This document shows, piece by piece, positions 1 through 7,970 of a DNA stretch of 22,610 nucleotides. A model generated the notes under the pieces. That model made no database searches, was not told where the DNA came from, and saw only the letters and a list, made by a program, of their open reading frames with translations. The position numbers and the translations under genes are program-made. The stretch covers positions 1 through 22,610 of the forward strand of contig JBDOIE010000064.1 in assembly GCA_041082245.1 (NCBI GenBank), given 5' to 3'. Origin of the DNA: DAOTVY01 sp041082245 (GTDB lineage: Bacteria > Chloroflexota > Chloroflexia > DTKN01). Positions within the stretch are counted from its first letter, which is position 1. Each line of letters opens with the position of its first letter.

Positions 1-26
1 ACAGCTTTGGCCGTCCTCGGTATACT
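1..26 (+). promoter_or_regulatory. Promoter of tRNA-Leu, cut by the window edge
   Basis: A TATACT -10 box lies at 21-26. Exactly 17 bases upstream the window begins with ACA, which fits the last three bases of a TTGACA -35 box whose first half lies outside the window. The tRNA begins 10 bases after the -10 box, so the primary transcript would have almost no 5' leader. Confidence 0.6.
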
Positions 27-35
27 GGAAATAGC

Positions 36-121
36 GCCGAAGTGGCGGAACCGGCAGACGCGACGGTCTCAAAAACCGTTGAGGGTCGCCCCTCATGTGG
101 GTTCGAGTCCCACCTTCGGCA
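36..121 (+). tRNA. tRNA-Leu (anticodon CAA)
   Basis: The acceptor stem is GCCGAAG paired with CTTCGGC (7 bp), followed by discriminator A at 121. The anticodon stem ACGGT/ACCGT (63-67, 75-79) encloses the loop CTCAAAA, giving anticodon CAA at 70-72, which reads UUG leucine codons. A long variable arm (TGAGGG, TCG, CCCCTCA) marks it as a class II tRNA. The T arm is GTGGG, TTCGAGT, CCCAC. The 3' CCA is not encoded and must be added after transcription. It appears monocistronic, with its own promoter and terminator. Confidence 0.97.
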
Positions 122-124
122 TCG

Positions 125-158
125 CGCTAGGGCGGGCTGCCCTAGCGATTTGTTTTCT
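125..158 (+). terminator. Intrinsic terminator of tRNA-Leu
   Basis: A perfect 9-bp stem (CGCTAGGGC at 125-133, GCCCTAGCG at 139-147) with a 5-base loop is followed by ATTTGTTTTCTT. It starts four bases after the tRNA end. The next 170 or so bases hold only small imperfect inverted repeats (for example GCGGC-AAA-GCCGC at 253-265) and no gene. Confidence 0.88.
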
Positions 159-325
159 TGCCGAGTAACGATTCGGCCTTACCCCTCCCCCGTTGCTCGC
201 GGCGGCACTACCTTTCCTCACTTGACTTTCGGTCAGGAGAAGGGAGGGAATCGCGGCAAAGCCGCTTGGGACAGGGTGCGGAAAGCAGAATAGATACCCA
301 GAAGCGAATACAACCCTACATCGCC

Positions 326-354
326 TTGCATATGAACATAGACTCGGTTATACT
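326..354 (+). promoter_or_regulatory. Candidate promoter of the methyltransferase gene
   Basis: TTGCAT (326-331) and TATACT (349-354) are separated by 17 bases. Transcription would start near 361, leaving a leader of about 33 bases before the preferred ATG at 394. The -10 box is strong. The -35 box keeps only the TTG core. Confidence 0.5.
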
Positions 355-393
355 GAGACCAGGCAGCCCTTGGATGCGCTCGGGAGACCCACT

Positions 394-1167
394 ATGGACG
401 CGTGGGAGCGATTCGCCCGCTGGTACGATCTGGACCAGGGGGGATACGAGGACGATATTCCCTTCTACCTGGCCCTGGCCCAGCGCACGGGTTCCCCGAT
501 CCTCGAAGCCGGGTGCGGGACAGGCCGGCTGGTGCTGGCCCTCGCGCGCGCCGGCTACCGGGTGGTGGGCGTGGAGCAGCTGCCAGCCATGCTCGCGCGG
601 GCAAAGGCAAAAGTCTTAGCCGCCGGCCCTCGCCTTGCCCGACGGGTAAGGCTGGTGCAGGCGGATCTCCGCAACCTCGCGCTCGAGCAGCGTTTCGTCC
701 TGGCCATCCTCGCGGTGAACACGCTGATGCACCTTGCGGAAGCGGAGGAACAGGAAGAAGCGCTGCGGCGGTTGTTTGCACACCTTGCCCCCGGAGGGGT
801 GCTCGCCCTGGACCTCTTCCCGCCGCACCCCGATTTCCTTGCCCCTGCCTCCGGTGAGCTCGTCCTGGAAAAAGTGCTTACGGATCCGGACACCGGCAAC
901 CCGGTGCTCAAGTTCGTCTCCCGCCAGGCCGACTATGCCCGCCAGCTCCTCACTACGACCTTTATCTACGATCGCATGGACGCCGCGGGAGGGGTGGAAC
1001 GGACCGTGCAGACGTTCCCCCTGCGCTACCTGTACCGTCCCGAGGCCGAGCGGATGCTGCGCGCGGCCGGTTTCCAGATCGAGGGTGTATACGGGAGCTA
1101 CGACCTGGACCCCTATGACGACCAGGGGGAGCGGATGCTCTTCCTGGCCCGCCGGCCCGAGGGATAA
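394..1167 (+). CDS. Class I SAM-dependent methyltransferase
   Basis: The predicted cytosolic protein has 257 residues and a Rossmann-type SAM-binding fold. Motif I reads LEAGCGTGR (residues 37-45), an acidic residue that would bind the SAM ribose follows at E61 (VGVE), and VQADLRN at 88-94 corresponds to the next strand. The C-terminal half has the mixed sheet and a final FLARRP strand typical of the Methyltransf_25 type. I chose the ATG at 394 because GGGAG lies 7 bases upstream. An in-frame TTG at 370 has no comparable ribosome binding site. The substrate cannot be told from sequence; relatives act on small molecules or proteins. The gene appears to have its own promoter and is followed after 60 bases by the sigma factor gene. 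The family is certain, the substrate unknown. Confidence 0.9.
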   Translation: MDAWERFARWYDLDQGGYEDDIPFYLALAQRTGSPILEAGCGTGRLVLALARAGYRVVGVEQLPAMLARAKAKVLAAGPRLARRVRLVQADLRNLALEQRFVLAILAVNTLMHLAEAEEQEEALRRLFAHLAPGGVLALDLFPPHPDFLAPASGELVLEKVLTDPDTGNPVLKFVSRQADYARQLLTTTFIYDRMDAAGGVERTVQTFPLRYLYRPEAERMLRAAGFQIEGVYGSYDLDPYDDQGERMLFLARRPEG

Positions 1168-1177
1168 TGTTGCGGGC

Positions 1178-1202
1178 GAAACCTTCTACCGAATACCGCG
1201 TC
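1178..1202 (+). promoter_or_regulatory. Possible ECF-type autoregulatory promoter
   Basis: GAAAC (1178-1182) and CGTC (1199-1202) are separated by 16 bases in the 60-base gap before the sigma factor gene. This resembles the AAC-N16/17-CGTC pattern recognised by many ECF sigma factors, which commonly transcribe their own operon. The match is short, so it is a candidate only. Confidence 0.35.
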
Positions 1203-1227
1203 TGTCTGACGCAGGACGAGGTCGGCG

Positions 1228-1791
1228 ATGACAGAAGCAGAAGAGCGGGCCTGGGTGGAAGCGGCTCGCCGTGGCGATGAGGATGCCTTCGCCCAGATCT
1301 TCTACCGTTACCAGGGAGCCCTCTACAGCCTGGCGCAGCACCTGGTGGGCAACCCCGACGAGGCGGAGGATGTCGTACAGCAGGCCTTTATCAAAGCGTA
1401 TCGCGCGCTCCGCACGATGCGCGATCCGGGCAGCCTCGGCCCCTGGTTGCGGCGCATCGTTTTCACAACCGGGCTGGACCACCTGCGGCGGCGCAAGCGG
1501 CGTGGTGAACTTCCGCTGGACGACCGCTTGCGCCACCGGCTCTCGTCGACTTACGACCCGGAACGGGAAACCGTCCTGCATGAGCAACACGAACTGGTAC
1601 AGCGCGCCTTACAGCGGATGTCGCCACGGTATCGCGCTTACATTCTGCTCCGGGAATTCGAAGGGCTCACCTACGAAGAGATCGGGCAGGTTACGGGCGA
1701 GCCGCTGACCACCGTACGGGTTGCGCTGTTCCGCGCGCGGGAACAGCTGCGCGGACTCCTCCGGCAGATGGCCGGGGAGGTGGAAGGATGA
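1228..1791 (+). CDS. ECF-family RNA polymerase sigma factor
   Basis: The 187-residue protein is of normal length for an ECF sigma factor. Region 2 spans about residues 18-90, with the conserved DEAEDVVQQAFIKAYRAL helix (44-61) that binds core polymerase and the -10 element, followed by WLRRIVFTTGLDHLRRRKRR. Region 4 (about 124-175) holds a helix-turn-helix (LTYEEIGQVTGEPLTTVR, then FRAREQLR) for the -35 element. The ATG at 1228 has GAGGT about 5 bases upstream. The gene overlaps its anti-sigma factor by 4 bases (ATGA at 1788-1791), indicating translational coupling and roughly equal synthesis. The stress or signal it answers to is not evident. Confidence 0.95.
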   Translation: MTEAEERAWVEAARRGDEDAFAQIFYRYQGALYSLAQHLVGNPDEAEDVVQQAFIKAYRALRTMRDPGSLGPWLRRIVFTTGLDHLRRRKRRGELPLDDRLRHRLSSTYDPERETVLHEQHELVQRALQRMSPRYRAYILLREFEGLTYEEIGQVTGEPLTTVRVALFRAREQLRGLLRQMAGEVEG

Positions 1792-2663
1792 AGCATGAGG
1801 CTTGGAAGCTCCTGGTTTCCGCCTATCGGGACGGCGAACTGAGTCCCGAGGATCGGGCCCGGGTGGAGACGCACCTGGCAGACTGCCCCGAGTGCGCACG
1901 GGTGCTTGACGATTATCGGAAGATCGGTGAGGCCCTGCGAGCGCTCCCCCGGCGAGAGCCCTCCCGGGAGCTCTGGTTCCGGGTGCGGGCCGCGTTGCCG
2001 GGCCGCCGGCCGGCCCGCTCGCTCTGGGTGCGGCTGCTTCCGGTCGCCTCCGCGGCCGTCGTGCTGCTCGTTGCGCTGACGCTCTTCCTGTACCAGGGGC
2101 TGGGATCCCAGGCCCGGCTGCGGGAAGTGCGCGCGCCGCAGGGCCCGCCGGCCAATCCCCCTGCGGCGGGTTCGCCCCTGCCGATGCCGATGGTCGCGCC
2201 CCAGCCCACCTCCGCGCCTGAGCAGCCGGAGCTGGGTCGAGCGTACCTGGCCAAAGCGGGCTGTCCCGGGGAAGTACTGACGGTGGAGCTCGTAGAGCTC
2301 GCCAAGCGAAGCGACCAGACCCTGCCTTCCCCCCGTCTGGAGGGGACCCTATACGACGATGCCGGCCGCCCGTTGGTCGGCGCCACACTCGTGGTCACGG
2401 GTACCTCTGGGTGGCTGGGCAGCGCGGTAACCGGCGCCGACGGGCGCTTCACCCTGGCGCTGCCAGGGGCTGGGAGCTATCGGGTGGCGCTCGTCCTGGC
2501 CGCGCCGCGCGGGGTGGCACTGGAGGACAGCGGGTTGCCGCAGGCCGAGGGGGACCTTGGGGCCGTGCTGAACGATTGCCCTACCTCCGGTGTCACCCTG
2601 CCTCTGGTGGCCATAGAGGCGCGGGAAGTGGCGATCCTCTCCCTGCGTACGTCGGGATACTAG
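1788..2663 (+). CDS. Membrane anti-sigma factor with zinc-finger domain and extracytoplasmic carboxypeptidase-regulatory-like domain
   Basis: The protein has 291 residues. The N-terminus carries an anti-sigma zinc-binding motif HxxxCxxC (H29, C33, C36) expected to bind the partner sigma factor in the cytoplasm. One membrane helix lies at about residues 80-103. Then comes a Pro/Ala-rich linker (about 115-150). The outer part contains a beta-sandwich of the carboxypeptidase-regulatory-like type (about 183-240: LEGTLYDDAGRPLVGATLVV, then ADGRFTLALPGAGSYRVAL). Two outer cysteines (C159, C264) could form a disulfide. Overlap with the ECF gene identifies the partner. The outer domain is a plausible sensor or anchoring module, but this is inference. 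It ends 156 bases before the convergent ABC permease gene. Confidence 0.88.
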   Translation: MKHEAWKLLVSAYRDGELSPEDRARVETHLADCPECARVLDDYRKIGEALRALPRREPSRELWFRVRAALPGRRPARSLWVRLLPVASAAVVLLVALTLFLYQGLGSQARLREVRAPQGPPANPPAAGSPLPMPMVAPQPTSAPEQPELGRAYLAKAGCPGEVLTVELVELAKRSDQTLPSPRLEGTLYDDAGRPLVGATLVVTGTSGWLGSAVTGADGRFTLALPGAGSYRVALVLAAPRGVALEDSGLPQAEGDLGAVLNDCPTSGVTLPLVAIEAREVAILSLRTSGY

Positions 2664-2692
2664 CGCTGCGAGCAGTCGGGCGCCTTTTGTAT

Positions 2693-2727
2693 CCGGGTCG
2701 GCGAAGGCAGTGCCTTCGTCGACCCGG
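2693..2727. other. Strong hairpin between convergent genes
   Basis: Two 16-base arms (2693-2708 and 2712-2727) pair throughout except for one G-T wobble, around a 3-base loop. It lies between the 3' ends of the anti-sigma and permease genes. Neither strand has a T-run immediately after the stem, so it is not a textbook intrinsic terminator. It may still end or protect both transcripts. A smaller stem (GGCGCA/TGCGCC) follows at about 2751-2765 and is followed by TTT on the + strand. Confidence 0.6.
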
Positions 2728-2819
2728 AAACGTGCTACCCACGCCGGGTGGGCGCAGGCTGCGCCTTTGCCCCCCGTAAACGTGCGTGGCACGGGGTTGC
2801 CGCGGTCCGAAACCCCTCG

Positions 2820-4772
2820 CTACTGCTTCTCGTACGGCTGCCCGTCGGCAGCTGGAGGTGTGGCCCTCCCCACGACGCCCGCCAGAACGACGATCGTGGC
2901 AAGATACGGTGCCATCAGCAGGAACTCGGACGGGATCGGCACCTTCAGGATCCCCAGCTTCATCTGGAGCGAAGAGGCAAAACCAAAGATGAGCGAGGAG
3001 CCGAAGGCGCCGAACGGCGTCCAGCGCCCGAAGATCATAGCGGCCAGCCCGATGAAGCCGCGGCCGGCCGTCATCACTTCGTCGAAGCGCCCGACCGAAC
3101 CGAGGGTGAAATAGGCCCCGCCCAGGCCGGCGATCAGCCCTCCGATGAGCACGTTGATGTAGCGCGTGCGAAAGACGTTCACCCCCAGGGTATCCGCTGC
3201 CAGTGGGTGCTCGCCTACGGCGCGGCTGCGCAGCCCCCAGCGGGTGGAAAAGAGCACGACGTGGGTCACGATCACGAGGATGAGCATCAGGTAGATGATC
3301 AGGTTGTTCTGCAGGAACACCGGCCCGATCACCGGGATGCGCCCGAGGACCGGCGTCGCGATCAGCTGAAAGTTCTCCGAAGCGTTCAGGTCCTGCCGTT
3401 CCGCAAGCACGCGAGCGGAGAGGAAACTCGTGACCCCCACCGAAAAGATGTTGATCGCCGTACCCGCGATGATCTGGTTCACCTTGAAGCGAATGGCGAG
3501 CACCGCCAGGAGCGCCGCGAGCACCACCCCGGTGAGCATGCCGACCAGCAAGCCGAGGAGCAGGCTCTTGGTGGCGCTGGCGACGACCACCGAGGTAAAG
3601 GCACCCGAAAGCAGCATTCCTTCGATGGCGATGTTGATCACCGCGGAACGTTCGCACCAGATGCCGCTCAGCGCCCCGAGCGCGATCGGGGTTGCTGCTT
3701 CGAGCATCCCCTGCAGGAGCCCGGTAAAGTTGTATTCCTGTCCCCGGCTGGCCCATACCAGGAAGGCAAGGATGAAAAGGAAGAGGATACTCCCCAGGAT
3801 GGCGTTCGTCTCCCGCGTGCGCCAGATTTGCCAGGCGGACAGGCTGAACACAAGCAGGAACACGGCCAGGAGAAAGATCCCGCTACTCAGCCCGTAGCGC
3901 AGGCCGAAGAGGATCGCCGCTGCGAGTGCTCCAACACCCAGCAGGGCACCCACCAGCGTTCTTCCGAGCGGTTTTTCCCGCACCGCCTGCCAGAGACCCA
4001 TGCCCAAGGCGCCCGTCACAAGGAGGCCCACCAGGAGCGCGGTGGGAAAAACGGCGTTGGGCACGCTCCAGGCCACGCGACCACCGGCCGGGTTGAGAAC
4101 GAAGGTGGAAACCTGTTCCGGGGAAATGGCGGGAAGGAACAACAGGCCGGTAAACAAGCCCAGGAAACAGAAGAAGGCTCCCATCGCCGCCGTGGGCAGC
4201 TCGAACAGCCAGGCAGCCATCACGAGTACCAGGCAGAGCTCACACAGCCAGGAGAGGAGGAGGACCGGTTCCCCCCGGGCGAGTGCCGCCAGGCCGAACC
4301 CGAGCGGAAGCAGGCCGACCGCCAGGTACACCCATCCGCCCACGCGGTGGATCGCGGCGCGCGCCGTCGGACGGATGCCCCAGGCCTGTCCCCAGAAGGC
4401 AAGCCCCAGAAGCGGGGGAAGGCTACCCGCAAGCAGCAGGCCCAGCGGCTTGACGGTATGCACCTGCAGCAGCCAGGGTCCGAGAAGGCGTGCCGAGGCC
4501 GGGCCAGCCAGCGCCCACAGCCCCCCCAGCGCCATCAGAGCGCCCGAGAGCAAGCCCCCTTCCGCGGACATCCAGCGCCGTACGCTGCGCAGCAGCGGTA
4601 GCGCCACCACAAGCGGCAGCAGATAGGCAAGGAGGGCGAACTCGATCAGCCTCAAGGGCCGCTGCAAGCCGAGGGAAAACAGGATCGCCGGGAGCCCAGG
4701 AACGGCGAGCACGCACCCCACGATGAGCAATCCCCAACCGGCAGCTGCCGGTAAGAACGCTTTTTTCTCCAT
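2820..4772 (-). CDS. BMP-family ABC importer, permease subunit with long N-terminal membrane extension
   Basis: The 650-residue inner-membrane protein is about twice the length usual for this family (roughly 300-320). Residues about 345-650 form a standard BPD_transp_2 permease: ERSAVINIAIEGMLLSG (374-390) is the family signature, followed by FKVNQIIAGTAINIF and LGVNVFRTRY. Residues 1-345 are additional and very hydrophobic, with roughly eight to ten possible membrane segments and no similarity I recognise. I chose the ATG at 4772 because GGAAAGGA lies just upstream. An upstream in-frame GTG at 4808 has no good ribosome site. It is the last gene of the importer operon, 58 bases after the partner permease. 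By family the substrate is a nucleoside or similar small molecule, but the extension leaves this open. Confidence 0.92.
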   Translation of the reverse strand: MEKKAFLPAAAGWGLLIVGCVLAVPGLPAILFSLGLQRPLRLIEFALLAYLLPLVVALPLLRSVRRWMSAEGGLLSGALMALGGLWALAGPASARLLGPWLLQVHTVKPLGLLLAGSLPPLLGLAFWGQAWGIRPTARAAIHRVGGWVYLAVGLLPLGFGLAALARGEPVLLLSWLCELCLVLVMAAWLFELPTAAMGAFFCFLGLFTGLLFLPAISPEQVSTFVLNPAGGRVAWSVPNAVFPTALLVGLLVTGALGMGLWQAVREKPLGRTLVGALLGVGALAAAILFGLRYGLSSGIFLLAVFLLVFSLSAWQIWRTRETNAILGSILFLFILAFLVWASRGQEYNFTGLLQGMLEAATPIALGALSGIWCERSAVINIAIEGMLLSGAFTSVVVASATKSLLLGLLVGMLTGVVLAALLAVLAIRFKVNQIIAGTAINIFSVGVTSFLSARVLAERQDLNASENFQLIATPVLGRIPVIGPVFLQNNLIIYLMLILVIVTHVVLFSTRWGLRSRAVGEHPLAADTLGVNVFRTRYINVLIGGLIAGLGGAYFTLGSVGRFDEVMTAGRGFIGLAAMIFGRWTPFGAFGSSLIFGFASSLQMKLGILKVPIPSEFLLMAPYLATIVVLAGVVGRATPPAADGQPYEKQ

Positions 4773-4830
4773 GCCTTTCCTTTCCGAGCGACGACCCGCG
4801 ATGTGCACGAGGATCGTTACGTCCTTATAC

Positions 4831-6015
4831 CTAGCTTCCCCATCCGCGGGTAAAGACCGCTTCCTCCGCCTCGCGCACGGCGCGGATGCGGTAGATCACG
4901 CGCACCAGCTCAGGAGCTGCAACGAACATGATCACGAGCGCCTGGATGACAAAGATGATGTCGATCGGCACATCGGCGCGCGATTCCATCCCCTTCGCCC
5001 CGGACCGCAAGAAGCCCCAGAGGAAGGAGGAAAGCACTACCCCGGCCGGGTGGCTTTTACCCAGCAAAGCGAGCGCGATGCTGTCAAAGCCATAGCCGGA
5101 GGAGAAGGCCTGGGCCATAAAGTAGTTCACCCCGAGCACTTCGTTCGCCCCGGCAAGGCCGGCCAGCGCGCCGCTCAGCCCCATAGCCACGACAAAGTTG
5201 CGCGTCACGCTGATCCCTGCGTAGCGCGCTGCATCCGGATTGGCACCAACGGTGCGGATTTCGAACCCCAGCGTCGTCTTCCACAGGAACCACCAGACGA
5301 GCACCGCAACGCCGAGGGCGATGAAGAACCCGATATGGAAGCGCAACTCGGGGTTGAACCGGTAGAGCTTGGCTGTATCCTCGATGATCGGGCTCACGGG
5401 CGCGTAGCCGGGACGCTTCATCGGACCGGTCAGGAGGTAGTCGGTGAGGCGGAAGGCGATGTAGTTCATCATGATCGTGGTGATCACCTCGTGGGCCCCG
5501 CGCCAGGCCTTGAGCAAACCCGGGAGGGCGGCCCAGAGCGCGCCGGCCACTGCCCCGCCCAGCAACGCGAGCGGGACATGGAGATATGCCGGCAAGCCCT
5601 TAACGGCATAGCCCAGGTAAGCGGAGGCGATCGCCCCCATGAAGAGCTGACCTTCCACCCCGATGTTAAAGAGCCCGCAGCGGAACCCCAGCGCCACCGC
5701 CAGGCCGGCAAAGATGTAGGGGACACTCGCGGTCAGGCTCTCGCTGAGGTTGTAGGCACTGCCGAAGCCGCCGCGCAGGAGCGCCCAGTACGCGTTGCCG
5801 ACCACTGCTCCGACTTTCGCGAAACCGCGGCCGATCCCTTCCCCGAAAGCCTGGTAGACCTCCATTTCGGAGAAGGCGATGAAGAGGGCGCTCACGATCA
5901 GCGCGCTCAGGAACGCGAGCGAGTACACGAGCAGCGTCTGCCCGACGCGTGCCCAGTTGATTCCGCGCGCCCGCGGGACAGGAACCGCACGGACCTCTGT
6001 GGTGCTGCCGCTCAT
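4831..6015 (-). CDS. BMP-family ABC importer, permease subunit
   Basis: The 394-residue inner-membrane protein is close to the family's normal size (about 350-380). After a short cytoplasmic N-terminus (1-25) and a first membrane helix (about 27-48), the family signature GFRCGLFNIGVEGQLFMGA appears at about 110-128. A conserved cytoplasmic stretch follows (GAHEVITTIMMNYIA, then TVGANPDAARYAGI) that would contact the ATPase. It resembles the YufP/NupP-type subunit of nucleoside importers. The ATG at 6015 overlaps the stop of the ATPase gene by 4 bases, with GGGAGG upstream, so the two are translationally coupled. It pairs with the permease encoded at 2820-4772. Confidence 0.95.
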   Translation of the reverse strand: MSGSTTEVRAVPVPRARGINWARVGQTLLVYSLAFLSALIVSALFIAFSEMEVYQAFGEGIGRGFAKVGAVVGNAYWALLRGGFGSAYNLSESLTASVPYIFAGLAVALGFRCGLFNIGVEGQLFMGAIASAYLGYAVKGLPAYLHVPLALLGGAVAGALWAALPGLLKAWRGAHEVITTIMMNYIAFRLTDYLLTGPMKRPGYAPVSPIIEDTAKLYRFNPELRFHIGFFIALGVAVLVWWFLWKTTLGFEIRTVGANPDAARYAGISVTRNFVVAMGLSGALAGLAGANEVLGVNYFMAQAFSSGYGFDSIALALLGKSHPAGVVLSSFLWGFLRSGAKGMESRADVPIDIIFVIQALVIMFVAAPELVRVIYRIRAVREAEEAVFTRGWGS

Positions 6016-7952
6016 GATAGCCTCCCGACGGCAGCCGGCACGAAGGCACGCTCTTCTTCCGGATGGATACCAGCCATCAGCAACCCCAACCGCTCTTTGG
6101 TCGCCTCTTCAGCCTTCAGGATCGCCAGGAACTGTCCGCGGTACATCACCGCAATCCGGTCGGCCAGAGAGAGGATCTCGTCGAGCTCCGTGGAAACGAG
6201 GAAAACCGCGCACCCCTCGTCCCGCTTCCGCACCAGCTGCTGGTGAATGTACTCGATCGAGCCGACATCGAGCCCCCGCGTGGGCTGTGCGGCGACCAGG
6301 AGACGGATGGGACGGGAAAGCTCCCGCGCCACGATCACCTTCTGCTGGTTGCCTCCGGACAGGTTGGAGGCCGGCACCAGGATGCTCGGGGTGCGGACGT
6401 CGAACTGCTCGACCAAATCGGACGCGACCCGCTGCACTTCCCGCTCCTGCATCAGGATCCACCGCGCGAACGGCGGTCGATAGTAGTTGCAGAGCACCAG
6501 GTTGTCCGCTACCGGGAAGCTGAGTACCAGTCCGTCGTGCTGGCGATCCTCGGGGATGTGCGCCACTCCGAGCTCGATGATCCGCCGGGGGTCGGCGTGC
6601 GTTGTCTCCTCGCCAAGGATCCAGATCTTACCGGACTCGACCGGCCGCAGCCCGGTCAATGCCTCCACAAGCTCCGTCTGCCCGTTCCCCTGCACACCGG
6701 CCACGCCAAAGATCTCGCCCGCCTGCACCTCGAACGAGACACCGTTGACCGCCAGGTTGCCCCGATCGTCCCGCACCCGGAGGTCCCGTACCTCCAGGAC
6801 GGTTTCCTTCGGTTGCGCCGGCCCTTTTTCCACCGTCAGGATCACCTCGCGCCCCACCATCATCGCCGCCAGGGCGGCCTCCGTGGTCTCCCGGGGGGTC
6901 GTCGTCCCCACCACGCGGCCGGCGCGAAGCACGGTGATGCGGTCCGCGATCGCAAGCACCTCCTTCAGCTTGTGGGTGATAAAGATGATCGACTTGCCCT
7001 GGGCGACCAGGGAGCGGATGATCTCGAAGAGTTCCTCGACCTCCTGCGGGGTGAGGACAGCGGTCGGCTCGTCCAGGATGAGGATGTCCGCGGCACGGTA
7101 CAGCACCTTGATGATCTCGACCCGCTGCTGCACGCCGACCGGCAGGTCCTTGATGTACGCATGGGGATCGACCTGCAGTCCGTACTGCTCCGAAATCTGC
7201 CGGACACGCTCTGCCACCTGGCGGCGGTTCAGGAAGGAGCGGAGCGTTTCCACGACGCCGTAATCGAGCGCGGTGCCGAAGAGCGAGAGCAGGAGCGTGC
7301 CCAGGATGTACCGGGCGACGGTCGGGTTCGCCCCGAAAAGGAAACCGAGTGCCGCAGGGGAGCTGGCGGACACCGCGGCCAGGGCCACCAAGCGGACGGC
7401 GTTGTCCGCTAGCAGGAACCAGCGCCATCCGCGCCGTAACGCCAGGGTCAGGAACACAAGCAACCCGTAGAGCAACGCCGCCCCGGCGAAGGCGATGGCG
7501 GACCCGACCAGCCAGGGGACGAGAAACGGCCCCCCACCGACGATCAGCCGGTTGAACAGTTGCAGGAGGGAAAGTACCCCCCCGGCGATGCCAGTAAAGG
7601 AGAAAAAGCCTTTCCACGAGTAGGGCTGCAGGAGCGATTCTACCCCGAGCATGACGTTTTCCGTTACCGTCATGACCGGGACCAGCATAAAGTGCTGGTG
7701 GACCATACCGATGCCCTGGGCGATGGCATCGTTCGGTCCGCGGATGCGGACAGGCTTGCCCCGTATAAAGATCTCCCCCTCGTCGGGGGTGTAGAGGCCG
7801 TACAGGATGTTCATCAGCGTCGTCTTCCCGGCCCCGTTCTCCCCCAGGAGGGCGTGGATCTCCCCTTCCTCGAGCGTCAGGTCGATGTGGTCGTTGGCCA
7901 GGACACCGGGGAAGGCCTTGGTAATGCCCTTCAGTTCCAGGATCGGTGCCAT
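6012..7952 (-). CDS. BMP-family ABC importer, duplicated ATPase with a hydrophobic insertion in the first ATP-binding domain
   Basis: The 646-residue protein has two ATP-binding domains, as in YufO/NupA- or RbsA-type ATPases, but those are usually about 500-515 residues. Domain 1: Walker A GENGAGKT (37-44), Q-loop Q86, signature LPVGVQQR (270-277), Walker B LILDEPT (291-297), switch H327. Domain 2: degenerate Walker A GVQGNGQT (419-426, Lys replaced by Gln), signature LSGGNQQK (531-538) and AAQPTRGLD in place of Walker B, all normal for this family. The extra length lies at about residues 108-240, between Q-loop and signature of domain 1, and is strongly hydrophobic. The ATG at 7952 has a G-rich ribosome site. 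It overlaps the next permease gene by 4 bases and follows the lipoprotein gene after 84 bases. Confidence 0.94.
   Translation of the reverse strand: MAPILELKGITKAFPGVLANDHIDLTLEEGEIHALLGENGAGKTTLMNILYGLYTPDEGEIFIRGKPVRIRGPNDAIAQGIGMVHQHFMLVPVMTVTENVMLGVESLLQPYSWKGFFSFTGIAGGVLSLLQLFNRLIVGGGPFLVPWLVGSAIAFAGAALLYGLLVFLTLALRRGWRWFLLADNAVRLVALAAVSASSPAALGFLFGANPTVARYILGTLLLSLFGTALDYGVVETLRSFLNRRQVAERVRQISEQYGLQVDPHAYIKDLPVGVQQRVEIIKVLYRAADILILDEPTAVLTPQEVEELFEIIRSLVAQGKSIIFITHKLKEVLAIADRITVLRAGRVVGTTTPRETTEAALAAMMVGREVILTVEKGPAQPKETVLEVRDLRVRDDRGNLAVNGVSFEVQAGEIFGVAGVQGNGQTELVEALTGLRPVESGKIWILGEETTHADPRRIIELGVAHIPEDRQHDGLVLSFPVADNLVLCNYYRPPFARWILMQEREVQRVASDLVEQFDVRTPSILVPASNLSGGNQQKVIVARELSRPIRLLVAAQPTRGLDVGSIEYIHQQLVRKRDEGCAVFLVSTELDEILSLADRIAVMYRGQFLAILKAEEATKERLGLLMAGIHPEEERAFVPAAVGRLS
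7233..7631 (-). other. Predicted membrane-segment insertion inside the ABC ATPase
   Basis: This part of the ATPase gene encodes about residues 108-240. Hydrophobic stretches are visible at about 116-134, 142-173 (perhaps two), 185-207 and 213-229. They separate TENVMLGVE from RRQVAERVRQISEQYGL, which are nearly adjacent in typical family members. The reading frame is intact on both sides, with no stop codon or frameshift. Boundaries are estimated by eye against the remembered family layout. Confidence 0.75.
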
Positions 7953-7970
7953 GCCACCCCCTTATCCGGG

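Noticed and set aside
42..293. Small open frame covering tRNA-Leu
   Set aside because: It runs through the tRNA and its terminator.
2748..4601. Open frame of 617 codons on the + strand opposite the permease
   Set aside because: The charged, repetitive translation is the complement of a hydrophobic membrane protein gene.
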